Below are positions 26,759-35,542 of a stretch of DNA of 64,000 nt, one piece after another. A program made the position numbers and the translations under genes. The notes beneath the pieces were generated by a model. That model had not been told where the DNA came from. It ran no database searches and saw nothing but the letters and a program-made list of their open reading frames with translations. This DNA is from Flagellimonas maritima (GTDB lineage: Bacteria > Bacteroidota > Bacteroidia > Flavobacteriales > Flavobacteriaceae): contig NZ_CP030104.1 of assembly GCF_003269425.1 (NCBI RefSeq), forward strand, positions 372,001-436,000. The letters are read 5' to 3'. Position 1 is the stretch's first letter. Each line of letters begins with the position of its first letter.

Positions 26759-26881
26759 TTCCGTATTTTCAATTTATACCAAACGACCTAAATAAGTAGG
26801 CTGCCAAATTTTTGTTTAGAGTTTTAATGTAAGCCTAGTAGCATTATCTTCTTAATAAATGGTTGTAAAAGATAGTTTGTT

Positions 26882-26889
26882 TAGTTTTG
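26882..26889 (+). promoter_or_regulatory. predicted -7 element before the KpsF/GutQ gene
   Basis: TAGTTTTG is a perfect -7 element; a TTG at 26863-26865 lies 16 bases upstream as a short-spaced -33. The transcript would begin about 50 bases before the TTG start codon at 26947. Confidence 0.45.
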
Positions 26890-26946
26890 TAATCTTAAAT
26901 ATAAGATATTCTTTTAGGAATACAATTAGATAATCTATTTATTACC

Positions 26947-27912
26947 TTGAGCAACACCCAATCCATTTTATCCATTGCGAAAAGAACGCTAGAAACCGAG
27001 AGCAAGGCCATTCAAAATCTAGTCAACCTGCTCGATGAGCAATTTGCGCACGCTGTACAACATATCTTGGATTCACAAGGAAGGGTAATTGTATCAGGGG
27101 TGGGCAAAAGTGCCATAATAGCATCTAAAATTGTAGCAACCCTGAATTCTACGGGAACACCTGCCATTTTTATGCACGCGGCAGATGCCATTCACGGTGA
27201 CTTGGGAACCATTCAAAAAAATGACGTGGTTATCTGTATTTCCAAAAGTGGTAATACTCCAGAGATAAAAGCATTGCTTCCTTTAATAAAAATTGGAAAA
27301 AATAAATTAATTGGCATTACGGGAAATATGGATTCTTTGTTGGCAAAACAAGCAGACTTTGCGCTGAGCACCTTTGTTGAAAAAGAAGCATGTCCCAATA
27401 ACCTTGCACCTACCACAAGTACTTCGGCGCAACTGGCAATGGGTGATGCATTAGCAATCAGTCTTTTGGAGCTTAGAGGATTTAGCAGTGCTGATTTTGC
27501 AAAATATCACCCTGGTGGGGCTTTGGGAAAAAAACTTTATCTAAGGGTAGCGGACATTGTTGCAAACAATCAAAAACCACAAGTCGATATCAATTCCAGC
27601 GTAAAAGAGGTGATTGTTGAGATTTCAAAAAAAATGCTTGGTGTTACCGCGGTTATTGAAAACAATAGTGTTGTGGGCATTGTTACTGACGGTGACATAC
27701 GTAGAATGCTCAGTAGATACGATAACATAAGTGGATTGAGAGCAAAAGATATCATGACCTCCAATCCCAAATCTGTGGATGTAGATATCTTAGCGGTCAA
27801 AGCTTTGGAAGTGCTCCAAGCAAAGGGAATATCGCAACTGCTTGCATTTGATGGTGATAGATACGAAGGGGTAGTACATATCCACAATCTCATAAATGAA
27901 GGGATCCTGTAA
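26947..27912 (+). CDS. kdsD: KpsF/GutQ family arabinose-5-phosphate isomerase
   Basis: This 321-residue enzyme converts ribulose 5-phosphate to arabinose 5-phosphate, the precursor of Kdo in LPS. An SIS sugar-isomerase domain (about 30-180) shows VSGVGKSAIIASKIVATLNSTGTPA (in part), HGDLG and SKSGNTPE. Two CBS domains follow (about 200-260 and 268-321). TTG serves as start codon; no upstream ATG fits. Its stop overlaps the tatC ATG by one base. Together with lptB two genes downstream, it supports an envelope-biogenesis unit. Confidence 0.92.
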   Translation: MSNTQSILSIAKRTLETESKAIQNLVNLLDEQFAHAVQHILDSQGRVIVSGVGKSAIIASKIVATLNSTGTPAIFMHAADAIHGDLGTIQKNDVVICISKSGNTPEIKALLPLIKIGKNKLIGITGNMDSLLAKQADFALSTFVEKEACPNNLAPTTSTSAQLAMGDALAISLLELRGFSSADFAKYHPGGALGKKLYLRVADIVANNQKPQVDINSSVKEVIVEISKKMLGVTAVIENNSVVGIVTDGDIRRMLSRYDNISGLRAKDIMTSNPKSVDVDILAVKALEVLQAKGISQLLAFDGDRYEGVVHIHNLINEGIL

Positions 27913-28745
27913 TGGCAAAAACAGTGGAAAATCCAGATGAAATGTCCTTTTTGGACCATCTTGAGGAACTAAGATGGCATCTGATACGATCAGTTTTGGC
28001 AATAGTTATTATTGCTTGCGGTGCTTTTATAATGAAGGATTTCATTTTTGATACGGTCATTTTTGGACCAAAAAAAATGGATTTCCCTACCTATAGGTTC
28101 TTTTGCGAAATCGCCACCTTTTTTGGAATAGATTCTGAATTCTGTGCGGACACTTTGCCTTTTACCATACAGAATAGAACTATGGCAGGCCAGTTTTCCG
28201 CACACATCTGGACCTCTATTTGGGCTGGCTTCATTATTGCTTTCCCCTATGTTTTATGGGAGTTATGGCGGTTTATAAGTCCAGGGCTCCATCAAAATGA
28301 ACGTAAACATTCAAGGGGTTTCATTCTAGTGGCTTCCGCACTTTTTTTTATGGGTGTATTGTTTGGCTATTATGTTGTGGCACCATTATCCATTAATTTT
28401 TTGGGTACTTACCAAGTAAGCAAAGAGGTTCTCAATGAAATTGATATAGGTTCCTTTATTGCTACCGTCAGAGCTTCCGTCATTGCTTGTGGAATTATGT
28501 TTGAGCTGCCAATCATCATTTACTTTTTAACAAAGGTTGGCTTGGTAACTCCGGAAATCCTGAAAAAGTATCGAAAAATTGCACTGGTCATCGTACTGAT
28601 TCTCTCCGCAGTAATAACTCCACCGGATGTTGCGAGTCAAATAGTGGTTTCGGTCCCTGTATTAATATTATATCAAATCAGTATCTATATTTCTAAATGG
28701 GTTTTGAAAAGGGAATCTAAAAAAGAAAAAAGAAATGCAAAATAA
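27912..28745 (+). CDS. tatC: Sec-independent protein translocase subunit TatC
   Basis: This 277-residue protein has six membrane helices and is the receptor for twin-arginine signal peptides. It has MSFLDHLEELRWHLIRS at residues 14-30, the cytosolic motif conserved in TatC, and later FALPIIIYFL-like FELPIIIYFLTKVGLVTP. An extra periplasmic segment (about 48-85) with two Cys is typical of Bacteroidota. The start codon overlaps the previous stop, and the end overlaps the next gene by 11 bases. No tatA is in the window. Confidence 0.94.
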   Translation: MAKTVENPDEMSFLDHLEELRWHLIRSVLAIVIIACGAFIMKDFIFDTVIFGPKKMDFPTYRFFCEIATFFGIDSEFCADTLPFTIQNRTMAGQFSAHIWTSIWAGFIIAFPYVLWELWRFISPGLHQNERKHSRGFILVASALFFMGVLFGYYVVAPLSINFLGTYQVSKEVLNEIDIGSFIATVRASVIACGIMFELPIIIYFLTKVGLVTPEILKKYRKIALVIVLILSAVITPPDVASQIVVSVPVLILYQISIYISKWVLKRESKKEKRNAK

Positions 28746-29085
28746 AGTAGACGAGTTCAATTCCTATCGTTCTAGAATGAACGGGAAGTTATTGGCGGAA
28801 AACAACAAACTCATAAAACGTATTTTCAATCTGGATACCAATGCCTACATGGCCGGTGCACTGGATGTTAAAACTAAAGAACTATTGGGGCTTGTCGCTT
28901 CTGCTGTACTGAGATGCGATGATTGTGTAAAATACCATTTGGAAAATTCCAAAAAAGAAGGAGCGACCAAGGAAGAAGTTATGGAGACTCTGGGAATAGC
29001 TACTTTAATAGGAGGTACTATTGTTATTCCCCATCTACGAAAAGCCTATGAGTTTTGGGAAGCACTGGAAGAACATGGAGCTTAA
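28735..29085 (+). CDS. carboxymuconolactone decarboxylase / AhpD-like protein
   Basis: This 116-residue all-helical protein has the AhpD-type redox motif CDDC at 61-64 followed by His68 (CxxCxxxH), characteristic of peroxidase-linked or disulfide-reducing members rather than true lactone decarboxylases. The family segment GATKEEVMETLGIATLIGG (in part) follows. It overlaps tatC by 11 bases, so it is translated from the same message. The substrate is unknown. A thiol-oxidoreductase role is inferred from the motif. Confidence 0.9.
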   Translation: MQNKVDEFNSYRSRMNGKLLAENNKLIKRIFNLDTNAYMAGALDVKTKELLGLVASAVLRCDDCVKYHLENSKKEGATKEEVMETLGIATLIGGTIVIPHLRKAYEFWEALEEHGA

Positions 29086-29124
29086 AAAAAACCAAAAGTC
29101 CAGTACTGCAATAAAGAATATGTT

Positions 29125-29132
29125 TAGTTTTG
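29125..29132 (+). promoter_or_regulatory. predicted -7 element before lptB
   Basis: TAGTTTTG is a perfect -7 match located 10 bases before the lptB ATG. No -33 TTTG at normal spacing is visible, so the upstream message may also read through into lptB. Confidence 0.4.
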
Positions 29133-29142
29133 GCAGATTCCT

Positions 29143-29883
29143 ATGAAGTTAAGAGCTGATAATATTATGAAGGCCTATAGAGGTCGAAAAGTAGTTAAAG
29201 GAATTTCCCTAGAGGTCAACCAAGGTGAAATTGTAGGTCTTTTGGGCCCTAATGGGGCTGGTAAGACCACTTCTTTCTACATGATTGTTGGTTTGATAAA
29301 ACCAAATGATGGGAAGATTTTTTTGGACACTATGGAAATTACCAATTTCCCCATGTACAAAAGAGCCCAAAACGGCATTGGTTATCTCGCCCAAGAAGCG
29401 TCTGTCTTTCGTAAGCTTAGTATTGAGAAGAATATATTGAGCGTACTACAACTCACCAAGCTAAGCAAGAAGGAACAACATATGAAGATGGAGTCTCTCA
29501 TAGATGAGTTTGGATTGGGACACATTAGAAAAAATAGGGGTGACCTACTATCAGGTGGAGAAAGAAGACGTACCGAGATTGCACGTGCCCTTGCTACCGA
29601 CCCCAAATTTATCTTATTGGATGAGCCTTTTGCAGGGGTAGACCCCGTAGCCGTTGAAGATATTCAACGTATCGTAGCCCAATTGAAAAACAAAAACATT
29701 GGTATTTTGATTACAGATCATAATGTTCAAGAAACTTTGGCCATAACGGAAAGATCTTATTTAATGTTTGAAGGAGGAATATTAAAAGCAGGCATTCCAG
29801 AAGATTTGGCGAAAGATGAAATGGTACGTAAGGTATATTTGGGCCAGAACTTTGAGCTAAGAAAAAAGAAACTGGATTTTTAA
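29143..29883 (+). CDS. lptB: LPS export ABC transporter ATP-binding protein
   Basis: This 246-residue ATPase powers LptBFGC to lift LPS from the inner membrane toward the OstA/LptA bridge. The Walker A is GPNGAGKTT with Lys41, the Q-loop lies near 85 (LAQEASVF), the signature is LSGGERRRTEIARAL, and Walker B is FILLDEPFAGVDP, all in the exact LptB style. The C-terminal extension YLGQNFELRKKK matches the family. The permeases LptF and LptG are not in the window. Confidence 0.96.
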   Translation: MKLRADNIMKAYRGRKVVKGISLEVNQGEIVGLLGPNGAGKTTSFYMIVGLIKPNDGKIFLDTMEITNFPMYKRAQNGIGYLAQEASVFRKLSIEKNILSVLQLTKLSKKEQHMKMESLIDEFGLGHIRKNRGDLLSGGERRRTEIARALATDPKFILLDEPFAGVDPVAVEDIQRIVAQLKNKNIGILITDHNVQETLAITERSYLMFEGGILKAGIPEDLAKDEMVRKVYLGQNFELRKKKLDF

Positions 29884-29889
29884 ACTAAT

Positions 29890-30696
29890 TTACTTCACCG
29901 CAAAGGTCAATGTGGCCCAGTTGGATTCGTAATCAATACCCTCTTCATCACTTTTTACCATATGGATTGTCGCAACGTACCAATTTCCAGCTTGGCTTGG
30001 CACTATTTGCAATACCCCATTTTCATCTGTTCTGGTAGAATTCTCATTTTCATGGGAATCCTTTCCTGGCATTGAGGTGCTAAAATGCACAATTTGATTT
30101 GCTAAAGGCTCTCCTCCACTCAACAATTGAAACGAAATCCGTTCTCCAGCTTTCGCATTGTAGGGATTGTCCATTGGAACAAATTCAATAGGAAAGCCGA
30201 AAACAGTTTTATATTGTTCACTTTTTTTATCTCCGACCTGAAAAAGCATCTTCACATGTTTAGAGTATTTTTCTCTTGCTCCGGAATTATGAACACTTTC
30301 TTCTTTTCTTTCCTCGAGTACCTTTTCCAAACCTTCATGTTCCAGATAGTTATTAAAATCTTGGGCGTTCATTTCCAAAATTCTCGAAAGGGTTGAAATA
30401 CCTGCCGCATATGTGCCGCCCCCTCCTGACTTAAATCTTAAATAGGTTACGTTTTCCTTATCATAGTAATTTTCCTCACCAACTATTTTTTGGTAATCAG
30501 GTCCAATAATTCGTGCATCTGAAATCCTATCGCGCGTAATCACATTCTCGCTTTTGTCAAAAGTACCGTTGAAAAGATACAGCTCACTGGCTTGGCCAGC
30601 ATCTAAAAAATAAGCATCCGTTTTTAAAAATAACTCATGGGAAGAAAGAAAGACGGATGTAATGACTAAAAACAATAAAGCAACTATTCGTTTCAT
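29890..30696 (-). CDS. DUF4198 domain secreted protein
   Basis: This 268-residue protein has a signal peptide (about 1-19) and the DUF4198 start SHELFLKTDAYFLDAGQ. Beta-sandwich domains follow, including GERISFQLLSGGEPLANQIVHF and a C-terminal Ig-like repeat. DUF4198 proteins are periplasmic and often found next to nickel/cobalt uptake, but there is no such neighbour here. It ends six bases from lptB in the convergent orientation with no terminator between. Confidence 0.85.
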   Translation of the reverse strand: MKRIVALLFLVITSVFLSSHELFLKTDAYFLDAGQASELYLFNGTFDKSENVITRDRISDARIIGPDYQKIVGEENYYDKENVTYLRFKSGGGGTYAAGISTLSRILEMNAQDFNNYLEHEGLEKVLEERKEESVHNSGAREKYSKHVKMLFQVGDKKSEQYKTVFGFPIEFVPMDNPYNAKAGERISFQLLSGGEPLANQIVHFSTSMPGKDSHENENSTRTDENGVLQIVPSQAGNWYVATIHMVKSDEEGIDYESNWATLTFAVK

Positions 30697-30757
30697 ATCG
30701 ATAAAGTATAAAATTGAACCACCTATTCAAAAAACTACTAGGTACCACAAAAATAAA

Positions 30758-31480
30758 TCACCCTTTTGGCGTTAGCAAAGAAGTAACAACATAAAATAGG
30801 ATGATTATAGGAATTGCCAAAAACTTTAACGTCAACAACAGAATTAAACTACCGATTACAAAAAGATAGCGCAACCCATTGTCCCTAAAACTCCAATTTT
30901 TAAACTTTAGGGCAAAAAGTTCTATTCTGGAATTGAGCAAGAAAGCACTGATTAATGTCAATGCCATTAAAAACCATTGATTTAGAATAACTCCATTAAG
31001 CACATCATTGTTATGGTAAAGAAGAATTAATGGCAGTGAAAGTATCAATAGTGCATTTGCTGGGGTTGGCAACCCAATAAAAGAGGAAACCTGATTTTCG
31101 TCCACATTGAATTTAGCGAGACGGTATGCAGAACCTAGAGTAATTATAAATCCAAAAAATGGTAATAAGGTTATATCGGTGCCATGACCAAAGAAACCCA
31201 TGTTCCACCCTCCGGTTTCGGCCATTTTCAGCAATTGAAACATAACTATACCAGGTACCAATCCACTGGTAACCATATCTGCCAAAGAATCCAATTGTAC
31301 TCCTACTTCGCTCTGGACTTTCAGGATTCTGGCTGCCAATCCATCAAAAAAATCAAAGAATATTCCAAAAAACACGAAAAGTGCGGCCAATTCCAAATGA
31401 TTGAGCACTGCAAATACCGTAGCTGCGCAACCACTAAAAAGATTGAGCAATGTTATAAAATTGGGAATATATTGCTTCAT
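30758..31480 (-). CDS. pssA: CDP-diacylglycerol-serine O-phosphatidyltransferase
   Basis: This 240-residue membrane enzyme forms phosphatidylserine, the precursor of phosphatidylethanolamine. It carries the CDP-alcohol phosphotransferase motif DGLAARILKVQSEVGVQLD plus SLAD downstream, giving the DGxxAR-x8-G-x3-D-x3-D pattern near residues 40-62. About eight helices are predicted. An ATG at 31480 is preferred over one at 31516, since MKQYIPNFITLLNLF is the normal family start. Confidence 0.92.
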   Translation of the reverse strand: MKQYIPNFITLLNLFSGCAATVFAVLNHLELAALFVFFGIFFDFFDGLAARILKVQSEVGVQLDSLADMVTSGLVPGIVMFQLLKMAETGGWNMGFFGHGTDITLLPFFGFIITLGSAYRLAKFNVDENQVSSFIGLPTPANALLILSLPLILLYHNNDVLNGVILNQWFLMALTLISAFLLNSRIELFALKFKNWSFRDNGLRYLFVIGSLILLLTLKFLAIPIIILFYVVTSLLTPKG

Positions 31481-31581
31481 GAAATTAGATTTCAGTAAAA
31501 ATAAGGTAAAAAACAAAGTGGTGGATTTTCATGTTACACCTTGTGTTATTTATTCTGATATTTGCGCCGATATTATTTCAA

Positions 31582-32751
31582 ATGAAGCAAAGCATATTAT
31601 TTTTGGCATTAATTCTTATGGTCGGAAAAAGTGCATTCTCACAAGTTCCGACCCTCTCAGAAAAATCCAAGGTCAGCTTATTGACATGTGCGGCAGGTGA
31701 TGAGCTGTACTATGCTTTTGGACATAGCGCTTTTCGGGTTCAAGACCCAACCCTGGGTATCGACGTGGTTTATAATTATGGGACCTTTGATTTTAACCGA
31801 CCAAATTTCTATCTAAACTTTGTAAAGGGTAAATTGATCTATTCCCTTTCTAGAAGAAATTTTGATAGCTTTCTTTTTGAATATGAACTGGAAAAGAGAT
31901 GGGTCAAAGAACAAATTTTTGATTTATCCTTAGCCGAGCGAAATGAAATGCTTCAATTTTTTGAAAACAACTATTTACCAGAGAACCGAGACTACCTTTA
32001 TGACCCACTTTTAAATAATTGTTCCAGTATTGTGGGCGATATATTGATTGATCAATTTGGCGATTCCATTAATTTTGATGGCTCTTATCTTGAAAAGAGA
32101 TATACATTCAGGGAACTTGTAAGACAGCATTTAAAAATAAACTCGTGGTCAGCTTTTGGTATTGATTTGGCGTTTGGTTCCGTAGTGGATAGAAAAGCTA
32201 CGCTAAAAGAACATATGTTCTTACCTTATTATGCCATGAAACAGATAAGGAATACTACAAAAGACGGTAAACCATTACTAGAGAGGGAGCGTATCGTTTT
32301 GGACTATGGTAAGTATGTAAAAAATGGTTCTTTTGCTGCATCCCCCTTGTTCTGGTTCATATTGCTGTTCTTATTCACGGGAGTCATAACCTATGTCGAT
32401 TATAAGCACAAAACAAGAAGTCGGTGGCTTGACTTTTCCCTGTTCTTAATTACCGGTTTGATAGGTTTGTGTTTGATGTTGCTCTGGTTGGCCACAGACC
32501 ATACGTCTACCCCTAAAAATTTCAATGTTCTCTGGGCCGTTCCTTTTCATATTTTTATTGCCTTTGTTATTATTTTCCAAAAACAACTTCCAAATTGGTT
32601 TTCTAAATATATATGGTTTGCCATAGCGTCTTTGGGGGTACTGATTATTTTGTGGATTGCAGAAATTCAGGTTTTTTCACCTGTCTTGGTTCCCATACTT
32701 TTAACTATGGCCATTCGGTACGGTTATCTCCTTAAATTTTCAAAGCCGTAA
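31582..32751 (+). CDS. DUF4105 membrane protein
   Basis: This protein has a signal peptide (MKQSILFLALILMVGKSAFSQ in part), a periplasmic DUF4105 domain of about 230 residues with YYAFGHSAFRVQDP and LLNNCSSIVGDIL, then four to five membrane helices at the C-terminus. The His in GHSAFR and Cys in NNCSS are arranged like NlpC/P60-related Cys-His pairs, hinting at hydrolase activity (inference). The ATG at 31582 gives a clean signal peptide; the in-frame codon at 31531 adds an extra hydrophobic stretch. Confidence 0.88.
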   Translation: MKQSILFLALILMVGKSAFSQVPTLSEKSKVSLLTCAAGDELYYAFGHSAFRVQDPTLGIDVVYNYGTFDFNRPNFYLNFVKGKLIYSLSRRNFDSFLFEYELEKRWVKEQIFDLSLAERNEMLQFFENNYLPENRDYLYDPLLNNCSSIVGDILIDQFGDSINFDGSYLEKRYTFRELVRQHLKINSWSAFGIDLAFGSVVDRKATLKEHMFLPYYAMKQIRNTTKDGKPLLERERIVLDYGKYVKNGSFAASPLFWFILLFLFTGVITYVDYKHKTRSRWLDFSLFLITGLIGLCLMLLWLATDHTSTPKNFNVLWAVPFHIFIAFVIIFQKQLPNWFSKYIWFAIASLGVLIILWIAEIQVFSPVLVPILLTMAIRYGYLLKFSKP

Positions 32752-32773
32752 CTTGCCAAACTAATTTTTTATA

Positions 32774-34654
32774 ATGAATCTGCTAACAGTAGAGAATATA
32801 TCCAAGTCTTACGGCGAATTGGTTCTTTTTTCCAATATTTCCTTCGGAATCAATAATGACCAAAAGATTGCACTCATTGCCAAAAATGGTAGTGGTAAAA
32901 CATCGATACTGAATATTATTTCAGGAAAGGACGCATCAGAAACAGGCTTGGTCACCAAGCGTAAAGGAATCAAAATTGCCTTTTTGGAACAAGAACCCAA
33001 CTTAAACCCAGATTTAACTGTAGAAGAAACCATTTTTGATACAGATAGTGAAATCTTAAAGGTTATCGCCAATTACGAGCATGCTGTACAAAATCCCGAA
33101 GATTCCGATGCTTATCAAAAAGCCTTTGAAGCAATGGAACGTTTGAACGCGTGGGATTTTGAAACACAGTACAAGCAGATTCTCTTTAAACTAAATTTGG
33201 ATAAACTGGACCTAAAAGTACGTATGCTTTCAGGTGGACAGAAGAAAAGACTGGCCCTGGCCAATGTACTTCTCAATAAACCCGATCTGCTCATTTTGGA
33301 CGAACCAACAAATCATTTGGATCTAGAAATGATAGAATGGCTGGAAGCTTATTTTTCCAAAGAAAATATTTCACTCTTCATGGTTACCCACGACCGCTAT
33401 TTTTTAGAGCGTGTCTGCAATGAGATCATAGAATTGGATAACAATCAATTGTTCAACTACAAAGGGAATTACTCTTACTACCTACGTGAAAAAGATTCCC
33501 GTCTTGAACGGGAGGCCGTGGAACAACACAAGTCTAAATTACTTTTTAAAAAAGAACTGGATTGGATGCGAAGACAGCCCAAGGCCCGAACCACAAAATC
33601 CAAATCCCGCATTGATGATTTCAAAGAAATAAAGCAAAGGGCACACCAAAGAAGAACGGACCACCAAATACAGCTGGAATTGAATATGGAGCGTCTGGGA
33701 AGTAAAATTCTAGAACTTCATAATGTTTCCAAATCTTTTGAGGACAAAACGATTTTAGAAAAGTTCGATTATAGTTTCACCAAAGGCGAACGGGTTGGAA
33801 TCATAGGAAAGAACGGCACGGGGAAGTCCACGTTTTTAAATATAATTACCCAAAAAGAAAGTGTGGATGGGGGTAAAGTTATTGTTGGCGATACTTTAAA
33901 ATTTGGTTATTACACCCAAAAGGGAATTCATGTAAAAGAAGGCCAAAAAGTAATCGATGTCATTCGGGAATTTGGGGATTTCATTCCACTGAAAAAAGGA
34001 AAGCAAATATCGGCCCAGCAATTATTGGAGCGTTTTCTTTTCGATAGAAAAAAACAATATGATTTTGTGGAAAAACTGAGCGGTGGTGAACGCAAACGCC
34101 TTTACCTATGTACCGTCTTAATTCAAAATCCTAATTTTTTGATTTTAGATGAACCCACCAATGATTTGGATATTGTAACGCTCAACGTACTGGAAAGTTT
34201 TCTGTTGGATTTTCCCGGCTGCCTGATCGTAGTGTCGCATGACCGTTATTTTATGGACAAGATAGTGGACCATTTATTTATTTTTAAGGGTGATGGAATC
34301 ATAGAAGATTTTCCGGGCAATTACTCTGATTATCGTATTTATGAGGGTAGTAAAGTTATTTCTGAGCGGGAGTCCAAAGCTATTGAAAGCGGCAAAAAAT
34401 CTGAAAGAACCCATTGGAAGGAAAAAGACAGTTCACAAAAATTGTCCTATCAAGAGCAAAAAGAATATAACAAGTTGGAAAAGGAAATCCAAAAGTTGGA
34501 AGAACAAAAAGCAATCCTTCAGAACAAGTTTGTTGATTCTAATTTGAATGGGGACGAAATAGCAAAGCTATCCATTGAGTTAAAGGAAATTTCAGATAAT
34601 GTAGAGAAAAAAACTGAACGTTGGTTTGAGCTTTCCGCTATTTTGGAAAATTAA
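32774..34654 (+). CDS. ABC-F family ATPase
   Basis: This 626-residue protein contains two ATP-binding cassettes and no membrane domain. The first has AKNGSGKTS and LSGGQKKRLALANVLL; the second has GKNGTGKST and LSGGERKRLYLCTVL. They are joined by the linker typical of ABC-F translation factors, including RRQPKARTTKSKSRIDDF. A Lys/Glu-rich coiled-coil tail (about 530-626) resembles Uup. Such proteins act on ribosomes or branched nucleic acids. The precise subfamily cannot be set from sequence alone. Confidence 0.93.
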   Translation: MNLLTVENISKSYGELVLFSNISFGINNDQKIALIAKNGSGKTSILNIISGKDASETGLVTKRKGIKIAFLEQEPNLNPDLTVEETIFDTDSEILKVIANYEHAVQNPEDSDAYQKAFEAMERLNAWDFETQYKQILFKLNLDKLDLKVRMLSGGQKKRLALANVLLNKPDLLILDEPTNHLDLEMIEWLEAYFSKENISLFMVTHDRYFLERVCNEIIELDNNQLFNYKGNYSYYLREKDSRLEREAVEQHKSKLLFKKELDWMRRQPKARTTKSKSRIDDFKEIKQRAHQRRTDHQIQLELNMERLGSKILELHNVSKSFEDKTILEKFDYSFTKGERVGIIGKNGTGKSTFLNIITQKESVDGGKVIVGDTLKFGYYTQKGIHVKEGQKVIDVIREFGDFIPLKKGKQISAQQLLERFLFDRKKQYDFVEKLSGGERKRLYLCTVLIQNPNFLILDEPTNDLDIVTLNVLESFLLDFPGCLIVVSHDRYFMDKIVDHLFIFKGDGIIEDFPGNYSDYRIYEGSKVISERESKAIESGKKSERTHWKEKDSSQKLSYQEQKEYNKLEKEIQKLEEQKAILQNKFVDSNLNGDEIAKLSIELKEISDNVEKKTERWFELSAILEN

Positions 34655-34763
34655 TTTTATGTCGTTCAGAACCTGTCTTTGTAAGCAGACAGCGGAGAGA
34701 GGTGTTTTATAATGTATAAAAAAACGGTTCTTGATTGCACTCAAACTGACAAGATATATTGTT

Positions 34764-35261
34764 ATGTTCCAAACTATAAATTATTTAAAATTTCTTCTGA
34801 AATCTACCAATCAACATGGTGTCCATTCCCCTTTTATCTACAACTATGTTACCAAATGTCTGTATGCTGAAAAGATGATATCCAACATCAAGGCACACAA
34901 CGTGCTGCTCAAGACTATTGGTTATTTTGGCTTCGAAAATATCTGCGTGTCAGGAGCACGGCACTTGGCGGTAGACATCAAGAAATCATATCCAAACTCC
35001 AAGTTGAATACAAATCGTATCGATATTTTATACACGGAAGAATTACATCCTGATAAAATGGAAAAAATGTTAGCTCAAAAAAAATTTCATAACAACAGCG
35101 TTATCCTCATCAATTCCATCCATAAGGATGTCCAAAAAAATCAATCTTGGGAAAAACTTATTGCTTTGCCAACCATAACGGTAAGTATAGATATGTTTTA
35201 TTTAGGTGCTTTGTTCATACGAAAAGAACAGGTAAAAGAGCATTTTACCGTTCGGATTTAA
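34764..35261 (+). CDS. degenerate methyltransferase-like protein
   Basis: This 165-residue protein begins MFQTINYLKFLLKSTNQHG, the start characteristic of a flavobacterial SAM-dependent methyltransferase-like family of about 240 residues. Here the glycine-rich SAM-binding loop is missing; the equivalent area reads ICVSGARHLAVDIKKSYP. The C-terminus ends with FYLGALFIRKEQVKEHFTVRI (in part), which is the family ending, so an internal part is lost rather than the end. It is probably not an active methyltransferase. The ATG at 34764 is preferred over an upstream codon at 34731. Confidence 0.65.
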   Translation: MFQTINYLKFLLKSTNQHGVHSPFIYNYVTKCLYAEKMISNIKAHNVLLKTIGYFGFENICVSGARHLAVDIKKSYPNSKLNTNRIDILYTEELHPDKMEKMLAQKKFHNNSVILINSIHKDVQKNQSWEKLIALPTITVSIDMFYLGALFIRKEQVKEHFTVRI

Positions 35262-35294
35262 AAAAGTAAATTTAATTATCAAAGAATTTCTTAA

Positions 35295-35432
35295 ATGAGC
35301 GATATAATTTATTATGTTTTTGGTGTTTTGGCCATTATTTATTTGGCTATTCTTTTTAAAAATCGAAGAGGTTCAAGAAATAGAAAGTCACGAAAGTTTA
35401 TGGATGGAAAAAGAAGGCACAAAGATTCTTAA
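35295..35432 (+). CDS. small basic single-helix membrane protein
   Basis: This ORF of 45 codons starts with ATG: an N-terminal hydrophobic helix (IIYYVFGVLAIIYLAILF) is followed by a strongly basic tail of 25 residues rich in Arg and Lys. The positive-inside rule places the tail in the cytoplasm. No family is recognised. It lies 34 bases after the methyltransferase-like gene on the same strand, in an otherwise non-coding stretch, and its composition argues for a real small gene. Confidence 0.5.
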   Translation: MSDIIYYVFGVLAIIYLAILFKNRRGSRNRKSRKFMDGKRRHKDS

Positions 35433-35458
35433 TAAATAAGCTATACTGAATAGTGTAC

Positions 35459-35521
35459 AATTAGCAATTAGCAATTAGCAATTAGCAATTAGCAATTAGC
35501 AATTAGCAATTAGCAATTAGC
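35459..35521 (+). repeat. heptanucleotide tandem repeat (AATTAGC)x9
   Basis: Nine uninterrupted identical copies of AATTAGC run from 35459 to 35521. They sit 65 bases before the cobalamin adenosyltransferase start. Perfect copies suggest recent expansion or slippage. Seven-base steps would change spacing in the upstream region rather than a reading frame. Confidence 0.97.
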
Positions 35522-35542
35522 AAAAATATTTAATAATAAACA

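Noticed and set aside
34673..34692. CTGTCT/AGACAG hairpin before the methyltransferase-like gene
   Set aside because: Six base pairs with an eight-base loop and no T-tract; too weak for a terminator.
35459..35521. Regular repeat considered as a CRISPR array
   Set aside because: Units are seven bases with no spacers, and no cas gene is nearby.
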